DNA of 64,000 nt, from NCBI RefSeq assembly GCF_001713395.1, contig NZ_CP016452.1:682001-746000 (forward strand), in the 5' to 3' direction. The position numbers and the translations under genes were made by a program. This DNA comes from Sinorhizobium sp. RAC02 (GTDB taxonomy: Bacteria; Pseudomonadota; Alphaproteobacteria; Rhizobiales; Rhizobiaceae). The notes beneath the pieces were generated by a model. It saw only the letters and a list, made by a program, of their open reading frames with translations, searched no databases and had not been told where the DNA came from. This document shows, piece after piece, positions 17,894-25,937 of this stretch. The number at the start of each line of letters is the position of its first letter. The first letter of the stretch is position 1.

Positions 17894-18730
17894 TCAACTT
17901 GGGTCAGCGCCCATAACAAGGCCCTCGATGTCGTGCTTCTGGGTAATCGGAGCGAGCTCGTCAACGACGCGGCAGACGAGGTGCTTCTTGCCAATTTCAG
18001 GTAGGGCATCGTACCAGTCCCGGGTAACCATCATGTCGTGCAGTTCGGCATGTCCAGCGCCCGGCCTGTCCACACCCAGTACCAAGACAGGCCGCGCAAT
18101 TGGGGACTGATGTTCCGTGCCACGGTGGACCGTTAGCGCCGAGCGGCAGGAAATGTCGCCGCGCTGCGGATACTTGCGTGTTGCACGTTCCTGGAAACGG
18201 CTCCAGAGCGCCTTATCCGGGAACATTTCGTGCTTCCATTCCCGGCCATCGTCGTATTGCGTTCCAGGCGCCACTTCGAACGGCCCCATGTCTTCGGTGA
18301 CGTCGACACCGGTGAGGTTGAAGGCAAGCGCGGTGATCTGGCGGTCACGATAAGTATCGGCGGGAGATGGGAAGTCGCGGTGCCACGGCTGGTACTTCGC
18401 CCCCTGGAACGGTACGTCGAGGCCGATCTCTACGATCTGGTAGTCCGGTCCCAGCACATTGGTGCAGACATCCACGACCCATGTATGGGTGATGAGATCG
18501 ACGAAACCGCGGAAGGCCTGCGGATGGATTTCGACATACCAGCGGCGTGGTCCCCGGCCGACCGCGCCCCCGGGTCTTTGGATAGCCGACCAGAAGGCCG
18601 TCATCATGTCTTCACGCATCTCGTCGGCCCATGCAGGGCTGAAGGCAGCCTTCAGCCCAATGATGCCGTCTGCTGCCAGCTGCGCCGTCTGCGCAGCGAT
18701 ATCGTAGTCGAATGCTGGCTTCGTGTTCAT
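17894..18730 (-). CDS. Phytanoyl-CoA dioxygenase (PhyH) family protein
   Basis: A 278-residue Fe(II)/2-oxoglutarate oxygenase of the PhyH superfamily. Metal ligands are visible as the HxD of QPWHRDFPSP (about 117) and a distal His in the TVHRGTEHQ stretch (about 205-210); an Arg for 2-oxoglutarate probably lies just after (SPIARP). The substrate is unknown. It is divergently transcribed from a LacI-family regulator with operator-like repeats between them, so it is probably induced by a small molecule it helps to consume. Sequence just downstream (17710-17890, leftward) stays open in another frame (see findings). Confidence 0.85.
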   Translation of the reverse strand: MNTKPAFDYDIAAQTAQLAADGIIGLKAAFSPAWADEMREDMMTAFWSAIQRPGGAVGRGPRRWYVEIHPQAFRGFVDLITHTWVVDVCTNVLGPDYQIVEIGLDVPFQGAKYQPWHRDFPSPADTYRDRQITALAFNLTGVDVTEDMGPFEVAPGTQYDDGREWKHEMFPDKALWSRFQERATRKYPQRGDISCRSALTVHRGTEHQSPIARPVLVLGVDRPGAGHAELHDMMVTRDWYDALPEIGKKHLVCRVVDELAPITQKHDIEGLVMGADPS

Positions 18731-18763
18731 CCGGTTCTCCTCCCGATCTTCGGAAAGGCTACC

Positions 18764-18813
18764 TCTACTAATAATTATTAGTCAATGGCCGAATTTTATT
18801 AGTTAGTGTAGAG
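18764..18813. promoter_or_regulatory. Operator-like palindromes between phyH and lacI-type genes
   Basis: A perfect 16-base palindrome ACTAATAATTATTAGT at 18767-18782 and a related TTATTAGTTAGT at about 18797-18808. CTCTAC (18764) and GTAGAG (about 18807) form outer inverted arms. It lies in the 100-base spacer, about 40-60 bases before both start codons, where a LacI-family protein would act on both genes. Confidence 0.6.
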
Positions 18814-18832
18814 AGGGAAAAATGGGGGGTAC

Positions 18833-19873
18833 ATGAGCGGCGGGAAAACGAAGAAGCGCGTGACTATGATGGATGTGGCCAAGGCGGCAGGCTGCTCGCA
18901 GGCAACGGTCTCGGTCGTCCTCAACAATGTCACGGACATCAAAATATCCTCTGACCTTCGCGTCCGCGTGCTAGATGTAGCGCATAAGCTTGGCTATGGG
19001 CTCGCAAGCCCCATACGTCGCGCGGGCCTCGAAGACATCCGAGGTGGCTGTATCGGTTTCATCGTCGACCAGCTCGCGACAACCCCTGAGGCGGTCAACG
19101 CCATCGAGGGCGCCCGGCACGCTTCATGGGAGAACGATGTTACAATTCTCGTGGCGCAGACGCAGGGGCGAGCCGAAAATGAGCGAAAGGCGGTGGCGCG
19201 CCTTCTGCAGGCCGGAGTCCAGGGTATCGTTTACATGTCGATTTTCACCCGTCGCGTATCGCTCGACGCGGTCTTCGACGACCTTTCAGTGCCGCTGGTT
19301 CTGCTCAACTGCTACACCAGTGATAACCGTTTTCCCGCCGTCGTTCCTGATGAAATGACCGGGGGGCGCACGGCCACGACATCCCTCATCAAGAAGGGGC
19401 ATACACGCATCGCAACGATCGTCGGTGAGAGCTTCATGGAGGCCGCGCAGGATCGCCTCGCGGGCTATCGTACGGCGCTGGCGGAAGCGGGGCTTAACTA
19501 CGATGACGCCCTCGTGGCCGAAGGAAATTGGACGCCGACATCCGGCTTCGAGGCAACACAAAAGCTCCTTTCACTTCGAGAGCCGCCTACGGCGATCTTC
19601 TGCCAGAACGACAAGATGGCGATGGGCTGCTTCATGGCGATTGGCGAAGCAGGTTTGCGCATTCCCCAGGACATCTCCGTCGTCGGCTACGATGACGACG
19701 AACTGTCGCGCCATTTGCGGCCACAACTGACCACCCTGGAGCTTCCGCACCGACCGATGGGAGCCTGGGCCATCGAGGAACTCGCAAAGAAATCCCGCTC
19801 AGGGCACCGCAGCCTTCATAAGGTCGTATGCACGTTCATCGCCCGGGGCTCGATCAGTCGCAAGTCGGCCTGA
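18833..19873 (+). CDS. LacI-family transcriptional regulator
   Basis: A 346-residue repressor: N-terminal helix-turn-helix VTMMDVAKAAGCSQATVSVVL (about 11-31) and hinge, then a periplasmic-binding-protein-like sensor domain (GFIVDQLATTPEAVNAIEG, GVQGIVYMSIF, VPLVLLNCY, GHTRIATIVGE, PTAIFCQNDKMAMG, SVVGYDDDELS). Divergent from the PhyH gene and very likely its regulator. The ligand is not predictable from sequence. ATG 18833 is preceded by an unusually purine-rich GAGAGGGAAAAATGGGGGG leader. Confidence 0.92.
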   Translation: MSGGKTKKRVTMMDVAKAAGCSQATVSVVLNNVTDIKISSDLRVRVLDVAHKLGYGLASPIRRAGLEDIRGGCIGFIVDQLATTPEAVNAIEGARHASWENDVTILVAQTQGRAENERKAVARLLQAGVQGIVYMSIFTRRVSLDAVFDDLSVPLVLLNCYTSDNRFPAVVPDEMTGGRTATTSLIKKGHTRIATIVGESFMEAAQDRLAGYRTALAEAGLNYDDALVAEGNWTPTSGFEATQKLLSLREPPTAIFCQNDKMAMGCFMAIGEAGLRIPQDISVVGYDDDELSRHLRPQLTTLELPHRPMGAWAIEELAKKSRSGHRSLHKVVCTFIARGSISRKSA

Positions 19874-20257
19874 CATGACGACGCGGGTGCAGAGAAGAGA
19901 GACAGGTGATTTCTGCGGATGGATATTTTGGACCTCGCACTTGAATGAGAGCATGCAAGGCTCAGTGACGTAAGCCGAAGCTGAGGTCAGTACTCAAGAG
20001 TGTGGGACAGCCGTTGCAAGTGCCACGGCGATGTCTCGGTTGCTAAGACGTGTGCATTGATTTGCGCAACGCTAAACACTGCTTGGCTCGAAAGAACTAC
20101 TGCGCCGCAACAGTACGCCAATCGGTCGACAATACTCCCCATTCGCAGACGCTCAGGATGGTCGTGATTATCACATGGTAGACTCGGCATAAGCCCGGCG
20201 ACAGGCGGTCTGGCCCGCGCGACTGCCTCCCTACAATGTGCAACTTTCGCACGATGC
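19874..20257. other. Gap with no supported gene
   Basis: About 380 bases after the LacI-type regulator. I find no frame with family resemblance or a good ribosome site, and no strong hairpin. Confidence 0.4.
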
Positions 20258-20395
20258 TTAAAGGGCGAGAAAGCCCATGGCATGAAGAACGAGCCAAAGT
20301 GGTAAGCCGACGGTCGCCAAGGTCGCAGCGCCCACCGACAGCCACTTAATTGAATAGGCGCGCCGAGCGCGCTTTGCGTCCCACTCGTAGACCAT
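20258..20395 (-). CDS. Small membrane protein, MVYEWD type, copy 2
   Basis: A 45-residue frame from ATG 20395 with AAGGGGAAG six bases upstream. It starts MVYEWDAKRARRAYSIKW and has one hydrophobic helix (VGAATLATVGLPLWLVL). It is related to the 42-residue gene at 15192. It is last in a possible leftward run of tiny membrane-protein genes beginning at 20683. Confidence 0.7.
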   Translation of the reverse strand: MVYEWDAKRARRAYSIKWLSVGAATLATVGLPLWLVLHAMGFLAL

Positions 20396-20430
20396 TTGAA
20401 ACTTCCCCTTCGCTTGAAATCAAACACGGG

Positions 20431-20574
20431 TTACGGGGCGAGTCGAGTCATCAGAAAGATATAGAGAAGAGCAATGGCAAACCCTAAGCTCACCATGCTC
20501 GCCGCGTGCACGTCACTTTCACGCGTACGGGCGCGTGCCGCCAATCTATGCAGGGCGCAGTGTTTAGACGCCAA
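20431..20574 (-). CDS. Possible small single-pass membrane protein
   Basis: A 47-codon frame (TTG 20574 to TAA 20431) overlapping the stop of the gene before it. It has a basic N-half (HRLAARARTRESDVH) and a C-terminal hydrophobic helix (MVSLGFAIALLYIFLM). No good ribosome site is seen. Position between two better-supported small membrane genes and the same basic-then-hydrophobic layout are the only support. Confidence 0.3.
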   Translation of the reverse strand: MASKHCALHRLAARARTRESDVHAASMVSLGFAIALLYIFLMTRLAP

Positions 20575-20683
20575 AGAGAATCCACGGCGGAATGCCAAGC
20601 ATCATAAGCCCGGCTACCACCAGCGCCCCAGCCGCTAAAAGAGTATGGTCTTGCTTTCTTTGCTCTTGCGATCTGCCTCTCAT
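20564..20683 (-). CDS. Small membrane protein
   Basis: A 39-residue frame from ATG 20683 with GGGAGAG five bases upstream, to TAA 20564. It starts MRGRSQEQRKQDHT and has one hydrophobic helix (LLAAGALVVAGLMMLGI). Unrelated in sequence to the MVYEWD pair but the same kind of protein. First in the leftward run. Confidence 0.55.
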   Translation of the reverse strand: MRGRSQEQRKQDHTLLAAGALVVAGLMMLGIPPWILFGV

Positions 20684-21284
20684 AGCGCTCTCCCAGCTTG
20701 ACTGATCGGACGCTCAAATTCACATTCGGCCCTCTTTGTTCCGACCTCCACCACAAAAGTAAAACGCCGTGAACGGAGCGGCATCCTTTGCCGCTCTGTG
20801 GGGCCGTACCGTATTTCCGAACGGCTTCTCCACCTTCCGTTTGAGGTGCTTCATGCGGTCGCCTACGGGCGGAGACGCGAGAGGACATTTTCCCTCGCCG
20901 CTATGTTCTCCGAGGTCTAACCGGAGACGTGCGGCCAGGTGCAGCCTATTGGTGCGGAGCTCCAGAAAGGCGCGGTTGGCGCGCTCTGCCGGTGAAAGGA
21001 TTGGGGCGGTCGGAGCGTATTCGGATGGGGAGCTCGGCAAGAAGCACCAGCGCGCGCCGCCCGACGGCCGCCTTCGAAGGTACCAGTTCGGAAAACCGCC
21101 GCGATCCTTTCTACCTCCCAGATAAGGCTGTGATTGGACAATGAGCTGGCGTCGGGCTGTCGCGGGAAGGGAGCTATGCCTATGGAACGTTGCCGGTGAT
21201 AAATAAGACCGATGGAGACCTCCACACCTTGTCCCGCGGGGGTGGGAAGCTATCTAACCTGCAGATTGGCAGAGGGGGGCGTGC
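20684..21284. other. Gap with a hairpin, no supported gene
   Basis: Open frames exist on both strands but none shows family resemblance. A perfect hairpin GAGCGGCA-TCCTT-TGCCGCTC lies at 20776-20796 without a T run. Upstream of mgtC a purine run (AGAGGGGGG, 21270-21279) serves as its ribosome site. Confidence 0.4.
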
Positions 21285-21749
21285 TTGACCGAGTGGCTGC
21301 AAACGATTGGGGCAAACTTCGACTTCCTTCCGCATCTGGGGTCGCTTCTCTTCGCCTATGTGCTTGCCTTACCGATCGGTTGGGACCGCGAAAAGCACGA
21401 GAGAAGCGCCGGCCTCAGGACGTTTCCCCTGGTGGCGATCGCAAGCTGTGGCTTCATCCAGGCCGCGGAACCGCTCATTAGTGGCAACGCTGAAGCCACC
21501 GCCCGGATCGTCGAAGGTTTAATCACCGGAATGGGCTTCATCGGAGGCGGCGCCATCCTCGTCGTGAAGGCCAGCGTACGCGGCACGGCAACGGCCGCAA
21601 GCCTATGGGCGACGGGCGCTATCGGAACCGCCGTCGGGCTCGGCTCCTTCGACACGGCAATCGTGCTCTCTCTCGTAACATTTCTGACGTTGCGCACCCT
21701 CTCAAACCTCAAAGAAGAGGGCAAGGATGACCGCCGGGAGGGCGAATAA
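21285..21749 (+). CDS. MgtC/SapB family membrane protein
   Basis: A 154-residue inner-membrane protein with the MgtC N-terminal domain: FAYVLALPIGWDREKHERSAGLRTFPLV, then GLITGMGFIGGGAILV and TAASLWATGAIGTAVGLG. Four or so transmembrane helices. Family members are linked to Mg2+ homeostasis, acid stress and intracellular survival. The TTG at 21285 is used because it follows AGAGGGGGG and starts the first helix; there is no ATG nearby. The short C-terminal soluble domain of some MgtC proteins is absent. Confidence 0.85.
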   Translation: MTEWLQTIGANFDFLPHLGSLLFAYVLALPIGWDREKHERSAGLRTFPLVAIASCGFIQAAEPLISGNAEATARIVEGLITGMGFIGGGAILVVKASVRGTATAASLWATGAIGTAVGLGSFDTAIVLSLVTFLTLRTLSNLKEEGKDDRREGE

Positions 21750-22087
21750 CGCTCCTGGGTCGCTGATGACGGTGAAATAACCCACGGAGTTTGCTCGTCG
21801 GCTATCTCGCATAGGCTTCTTCCATCACTAGCTTTGTTACGCAGGTCTCACCGTCACAAGATTCGCCCTCTGAACGGCGTTCGGTATTCTGCGCGTCGAG
21901 TGGCCGACAATCCTGACGAACGCTATCTGCATTTGCCTTTCCGGACTAATCCTCATCAAGACGCTCAGCGCGAAGGCCGCATCGAACGGTTGACACCCTA
22001 ATCGTGTATCTGCCGCGCCGGCATGCTGCTTCGATGATCTTTGGAGGTCGGTGCTCCGCCCCGCTTCCCCTGAAACATTCTTTCCAA
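21750..22087. other. Gap between mgtC-like gene and the rSAM-udgX operon
   Basis: About 340 bases with no gene that I can support. The promoter of the next operon lies at its right end. Confidence 0.4.
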
Positions 22088-22118
22088 TTGACTACACAGG
22101 AAAGAACATATAGTGAAC
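22088..22118 (+). promoter_or_regulatory. Promoter with alphaproteobacterial SOS (LexA) box
   Basis: GAAC-ATATAGT-GAAC at 22104-22118 is an exact match to the direct-repeat GAAC-N7-GAAC form of the alphaproteobacterial LexA site. TTGACT at 22088-22093 and TATAGT at 22109-22114 (15-base spacing) form a plausible promoter whose -10 lies inside the box. The box ends four bases before the ATG of the radical-SAM gene at 22123. Confidence 0.75.
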
Positions 22119-22122
22119 ATAT

Positions 22123-23352
22123 ATGAAGAAATCGCTGCAGCAACGCTTGGCCATCCTGTCGGATGCCGCCAAATACGACGCCTCGTGTGCCTCGAGCGGA
22201 ACAGTCAAGCGCGACTCCGCTCGAACCGGCGGGCTGGGCTCTACGGAAGGGGCGGGGATTTGTCATGCCTATGCGCCGGACGGGCGGTGTATTTCGCTCC
22301 TCAAGATCCTGCTCACCAATTTCTGCATTTTCGACTGCGCCTATTGTATCAACCGCTCCTCCAGCAACGTGGAGCGCGCCCGCTTCACGCCGGAGGAGGT
22401 CGTATGGCTGACCCTCGAATTCTATCGACGCAACTATATCGAGGGGCTGTTCCTGTCCTCCGGCATCATCCGCTCGCCGGATCACACGATGGGCGAGATG
22501 GTGCGGGTGGCGCGGGACCTGCGCACCGTGCACGGTTTTCGCGGCTACATCCACCTGAAGTCTATTCCCGATGCCGCTCCGGAACTGATCGAGGAGGCCG
22601 GGCTTTATGCCGATCGCCTCTCCCTCAATATCGAACTGCCGACCGATGCCGGCCTTGGGCGCTTCGCGCCGGAAAAACGTCCCGAGGGAATTCGCCGCGC
22701 GATGGGGGAATTGCGCCGGAAGATCGAGGCGGCCGATGACCCGACCTTGCAGACCAAGCGGCGCAAGCGTTTCGTTCCCGGCGGCCAGAGCACGCAGATG
22801 ATCGTCGGCGCCGATGGCGCGGACGATGCCACAATCCTGAAAACCAGTGCCCGGCTCTATAGCGGCTACGGGCTGAAGCGCGTCTACTATTCGGCCTTCA
22901 GCCCCATTCCCGATGCCTCCCGCGCGCTGCCGCTCATCAAGCCCCCGCTGGTACGCGAGCATCGGCTTTACCAGGCGGACTGGCTCTATCGGTTCTACGG
23001 TTTCGGCGTGGAGGAGATCACCGGCGCGACGGGCGGCATGCTGGATCTCGACATGGATCCCAAGCTCGCCTGGGCGCTCGCCAACCGCCAGGATTTTCCG
23101 GTTGACGTCAACCGGGCGGAGCGCGAGCGGCTGCTGCGTGTGCCTGGCCTCGGCACGAAGACGGTCACGTCCATTCTCTCCAGCCGCCGGTTCCGGCGTC
23201 TCAGGCTCGAGGACCTAGCGCGGCTCGGCGTTTCGCTGCGCAAGGTACGTGCCTTCATCGAGGCGGAGGGCTGGGTGCCGCTGCGGCTCGCAGATCGCGC
23301 CGATCTGAAAGCGCTTTTCGCGCCGAAGCCGGAACAACTCTCGTTGCTCTGA
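22123..23352 (+). CDS. Radical-SAM DNA modification/repair-associated protein (UDG-linked)
   Basis: A 409-residue radical-SAM protein of the group always found next to a uracil-DNA-glycosylase-family gene. The 4Fe-4S motif CxxxCxxC is C68-C72-C75 (FCIFDCAYC). The SAM barrel follows (YRRNYIEGLFLSSGI, GYIHLKSIP, LSLNIELPT, FVPGGQSTQMIVG). The C-terminal part has a helix-hairpin-helix DNA-binding motif (RVPGLGTKTVTSIL, about 335-350). Chemistry is unknown. Its TGA overlaps the ATG of the next gene by one base (TGATG), so the two are translationally coupled, and an SOS box precedes it. Confidence 0.9.
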   Translation: MKKSLQQRLAILSDAAKYDASCASSGTVKRDSARTGGLGSTEGAGICHAYAPDGRCISLLKILLTNFCIFDCAYCINRSSSNVERARFTPEEVVWLTLEFYRRNYIEGLFLSSGIIRSPDHTMGEMVRVARDLRTVHGFRGYIHLKSIPDAAPELIEEAGLYADRLSLNIELPTDAGLGRFAPEKRPEGIRRAMGELRRKIEAADDPTLQTKRRKRFVPGGQSTQMIVGADGADDATILKTSARLYSGYGLKRVYYSAFSPIPDASRALPLIKPPLVREHRLYQADWLYRFYGFGVEEITGATGGMLDLDMDPKLAWALANRQDFPVDVNRAERERLLRVPGLGTKTVTSILSSRRFRRLRLEDLARLGVSLRKVRAFIEAEGWVPLRLADRADLKALFAPKPEQLSLL

Positions 23353-24815
23353 TGCAGACGATCCCGCTTTCCGGACGAGGCGATTTCTCTGAGTGGCGTG
23401 ATGCGGCGCGGGCCCTGGCCGCGGCCGGCATTTCGCCCCGCATGGTGGATTGGCGCATCCGTGGCCTAGGCGATGAACTGTTTGCTGCCGATGCGCTGCC
23501 GGATTTGCCGAAGCCCGACGAGAGTGCGCCGCCGCTCACCGTGCCGCCCGCGTTCCTGTCCTTGGCCGAGGCAGTCGTCTGTCACACGGAGCCCGGCCGT
23601 TTCCACCTGCTCTACAGGCTGCTGTGGCGGCTGCAATCCGACCGCCACCTGCTGGAACTGGACTCGGACCCGGATGTCGCCTGGGCACGGCTGCTTGCCA
23701 AGAACGTCAAACGCGACGGCCACAAGATGACGGCTTTCGTGCGCTTCAAGGAGATCGCCGGCCAGATGAACGGTCGGCGGCGCTTCTTCGCCTGGTTCGA
23801 GCCCTCCCATTTCGTCGTCGCCCGGACTGCACCCTTCTTCCGCGGGCGCTTTGCCGACATGGACTGGATCATCGCGACGCCGAACGGCACGGCAAGCTGG
23901 GATGGCGAAAGGCTGAACTTCGACGCCCGGCCGGGCGAAAATCCTGGTCATGGCGATCCGACGGACGATCTCTGGCGGACCTATTATGCGAGCATCTTCA
24001 ATCCGGCCCGCCTCAAGCTGAAAGCCATGCAGGCGGAAATGCCGAAGAAATACTGGCGCAACCTGCCGGAGGCGGATCTCATTCCCGGCATGATCGCCAA
24101 TGCCGAGGCGAATGTGCGGGCCATGGCCGAACAGGCGGCGAAAGATCCGCCGTTGTTTCACTACCGTCTTCAGGAAACGGCGCAGGCCATGCCCAGGATC
24201 GAGCCTCTTGGAGCCGGGACCATCGAGGCCCTGCGGGAGGAGGCGCGCGGCTGCACACGCTGCCCGCTGCATTGCATGGCAACGCAGACCGTTTTCGGCG
24301 AGGGGCCGCAAAGTGCCCCTCTGATGATGGTGGGCGAGCAGCCGGGTGATCAGGAGGACCTTGCCGGTCGCCCGTTCGTCGGCCCGACGGGAAAGGTCTT
24401 CGATGCGGCGCTGAAAGAGGCGGGCCTCGCCCGTGATGCTGTCTACCTCACCAATGCGGTCAAGCATTTCAAGTATGAGCCACGCGGCAAGCGGCGCATC
24501 CATGAGAAGCCAAACAAGGGAGAGATCGACCATTGCCGCTGGTGGCTGGCAAAGGAGGTAGATCTTATCAAGCCGCGGCTTGTCGTTTCGCTGGGCGCCA
24601 CCGCGCTCTATGCGCTGAGCGGGGAGCGCAAGCCGCTTGACCAAATGCGCGGCAAGACGCTCACCATGCAAGGCAATATCGTGCTCTACCCGACCATCCA
24701 CCCTTCCTACCTGCTCCGGGTGCCGGACGGGGCCGAACGCCGGTACCAACAGGCCCGCTTCGTTGAGGACATAAGGCATGTTCGGCAGTTGGTGGAGAGG
24801 CTTGAGGCGCTATAG
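23352..24815 (+). CDS. UdgX-type uracil-DNA glycosylase with N-terminal DUF4130 domain
   Basis: A 487-residue fusion. Residues about 80-245 form the DUF4130-type domain linked to the radical-SAM partner. Residues about 295-480 are a family-4/5-like uracil-DNA glycosylase with Cys ligands (CTRCPLHC), uracil-binding motif GEQPGDQEDLAGRPFVGPTG, TNAVKHFK and the terminal HPSYLLR. The loop KRRIHEKP (about 379) carries the His that in mycobacterial UdgX becomes covalently bonded to the abasic sugar, so this enzyme probably tethers itself to uracil sites. Second gene of the SOS-box operon. Confidence 0.92.
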   Translation: MQTIPLSGRGDFSEWRDAARALAAAGISPRMVDWRIRGLGDELFAADALPDLPKPDESAPPLTVPPAFLSLAEAVVCHTEPGRFHLLYRLLWRLQSDRHLLELDSDPDVAWARLLAKNVKRDGHKMTAFVRFKEIAGQMNGRRRFFAWFEPSHFVVARTAPFFRGRFADMDWIIATPNGTASWDGERLNFDARPGENPGHGDPTDDLWRTYYASIFNPARLKLKAMQAEMPKKYWRNLPEADLIPGMIANAEANVRAMAEQAAKDPPLFHYRLQETAQAMPRIEPLGAGTIEALREEARGCTRCPLHCMATQTVFGEGPQSAPLMMVGEQPGDQEDLAGRPFVGPTGKVFDAALKEAGLARDAVYLTNAVKHFKYEPRGKRRIHEKPNKGEIDHCRWWLAKEVDLIKPRLVVSLGATALYALSGERKPLDQMRGKTLTMQGNIVLYPTIHPSYLLRVPDGAERRYQQARFVEDIRHVRQLVERLEAL

Positions 24816-24839
24816 TGAGCTGGCGACGTGTGCCTTGCG

Positions 24840-25274
24840 TCAAAGCTGGAACGTTCCGTTCTCCTCGCCATCCCAGTACTGCACGCGCTTGCCCTGGACC
24901 TTGATCAGCACGAGGCCGGGCGTTTCAACACCTTGCGGGAACCAGCGGTCAAGATCAGGTACCCAGTGCTCCCCGAACTGAGCCATGTCGCGAATGAGGC
25001 TTGCTTCGCCTTCGATCGATATGAACATGCCGGGCTTTCCAAGCAGGCTCGGCGGTTCCGTGAAGGACAGCGTTACGTGCGCATCACGGCCGATATCGGC
25101 GACCTTATTGGTATCGGTAAAGGAAAAGAACCAGGAGTCGCCATCGTACTCGACATCGCCATTGTTGCTCATCGGGCGATTGGTGATAGCCCCCGATCCT
25201 CCGTGGGTCGACATCATGCAGAAGTCGATCTTCTTCAGCTTTCGGGCGATATCGGCAAGCAGAGTCTCGGACAT
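24840..25274 (-). CDS. Pyridoxamine 5'-phosphate oxidase-like stress protein
   Basis: A 144-residue split-barrel flavin-binding protein of the general stress protein 26 type: KKIDFCMMSTHGGSGAITNRPMS, then WFFSFTDTNKVADI, VTLSFTEPP and a final KVQGKRVQYWDGEENGT. Probably binds FMN or a similar cofactor; the reaction is unknown. ATG 25274 (MSETLLADIARKL) matches the fold start; the upstream in-frame extension is unlikely. Convergent with udgX. Confidence 0.85.
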   Translation of the reverse strand: MSETLLADIARKLKKIDFCMMSTHGGSGAITNRPMSNNGDVEYDGDSWFFSFTDTNKVADIGRDAHVTLSFTEPPSLLGKPGMFISIEGEASLIRDMAQFGEHWVPDLDRWFPQGVETPGLVLIKVQGKRVQYWDGEENGTFQL

Positions 25275-25937
25275 GGCGCAGAACCTTCGCAAAAGAGTGA
25301 GACGCGTACACGTAGGCGCTTGAGTGCCTTTCGCTGGCCGTAGTGAGAAGGCGGAAAACCACAATGTCCATGTTTTCTCGTGCGATCGACACAGCCCTCG
25401 TTAATAGAGGAAATGGAGAAGGTGTTGGAAGGTTCCGCGGATTTATACTGGGTCACTCATAAGCCGATTGCATTCGAAGACGCCACCTCTGCCTTCACAA
25501 GGGACTTCCATGCGGCAGTGGGCTGCCCCATTCCCTGAAGTATATCCATTGACGTGTCGCTCACTTTCAAAAGCGCCTTGGCGCCCGCCGTCTCCGGCAC
25601 ACTTCGATCCTTATCCCTGTCACCGAGGTTACGCCTCTTTGTCAGTGCGACGTATACGTTCGGGGCATCGCAGGATCGCGCTGACGGAGGGTACTGCAGC
25701 ATGCTGCAACCGCGACGGAAAATTTCGACGTACTCGCCAAATCAGTTGCCGTAATTTTACCGGCGAAGTCATCGCGCTCATGGGGCCGTTTGGGACGCGC
25801 ACCGAAACTATGAGCCGGCAATGGATGCATGCGCGAGGCGCGGTTGGCTCGTTACTCCAGGCTGAGACGCCACGAGTGGTTCGCGAGATGACGGCCTATC
25901 GAACCCTCTTGTCGAAATTATTCAGAGTGAGAGAAAA
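25275..25937. other. Gap carrying one copy of a dispersed repeat
   Basis: About 660 bases without a supported gene. It contains repeat copy A at 25327-25450. A leftward 81-codon frame (25457-25702) and a rightward frame entering the next gene exist but resemble nothing I know. Confidence 0.4.
25327..25450 (+). repeat. Dispersed degenerate repeat, copy A
   Basis: Shares extended identity with 41061-41172: GCGGAA..CACAATGTCCA.GTT, then ATCGACACAGCCC.CG.TA and GAAATGGA.AAGGTG.TGGAAGGTTC.GCG, separated by small gaps. The similarity begins upstream at CGCTGGCC. It could be an intergenic repeat family or the relic of a shared mobile element. Confidence 0.6.

Noticed and set aside
20720..21125. Overlapping open frames on both strands upstream of the mgtC-like gene
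   Set aside because: No recognisable domain, biased composition and no ribosome site; treated as a gap.
25457..25702. Leftward 81-codon frame (ends AAWKSLVKAEVASSNAIGL)
   Set aside because: The C-terminal half looks helical and protein-like, but there is no start signal or family match, so it was not called as a gene.
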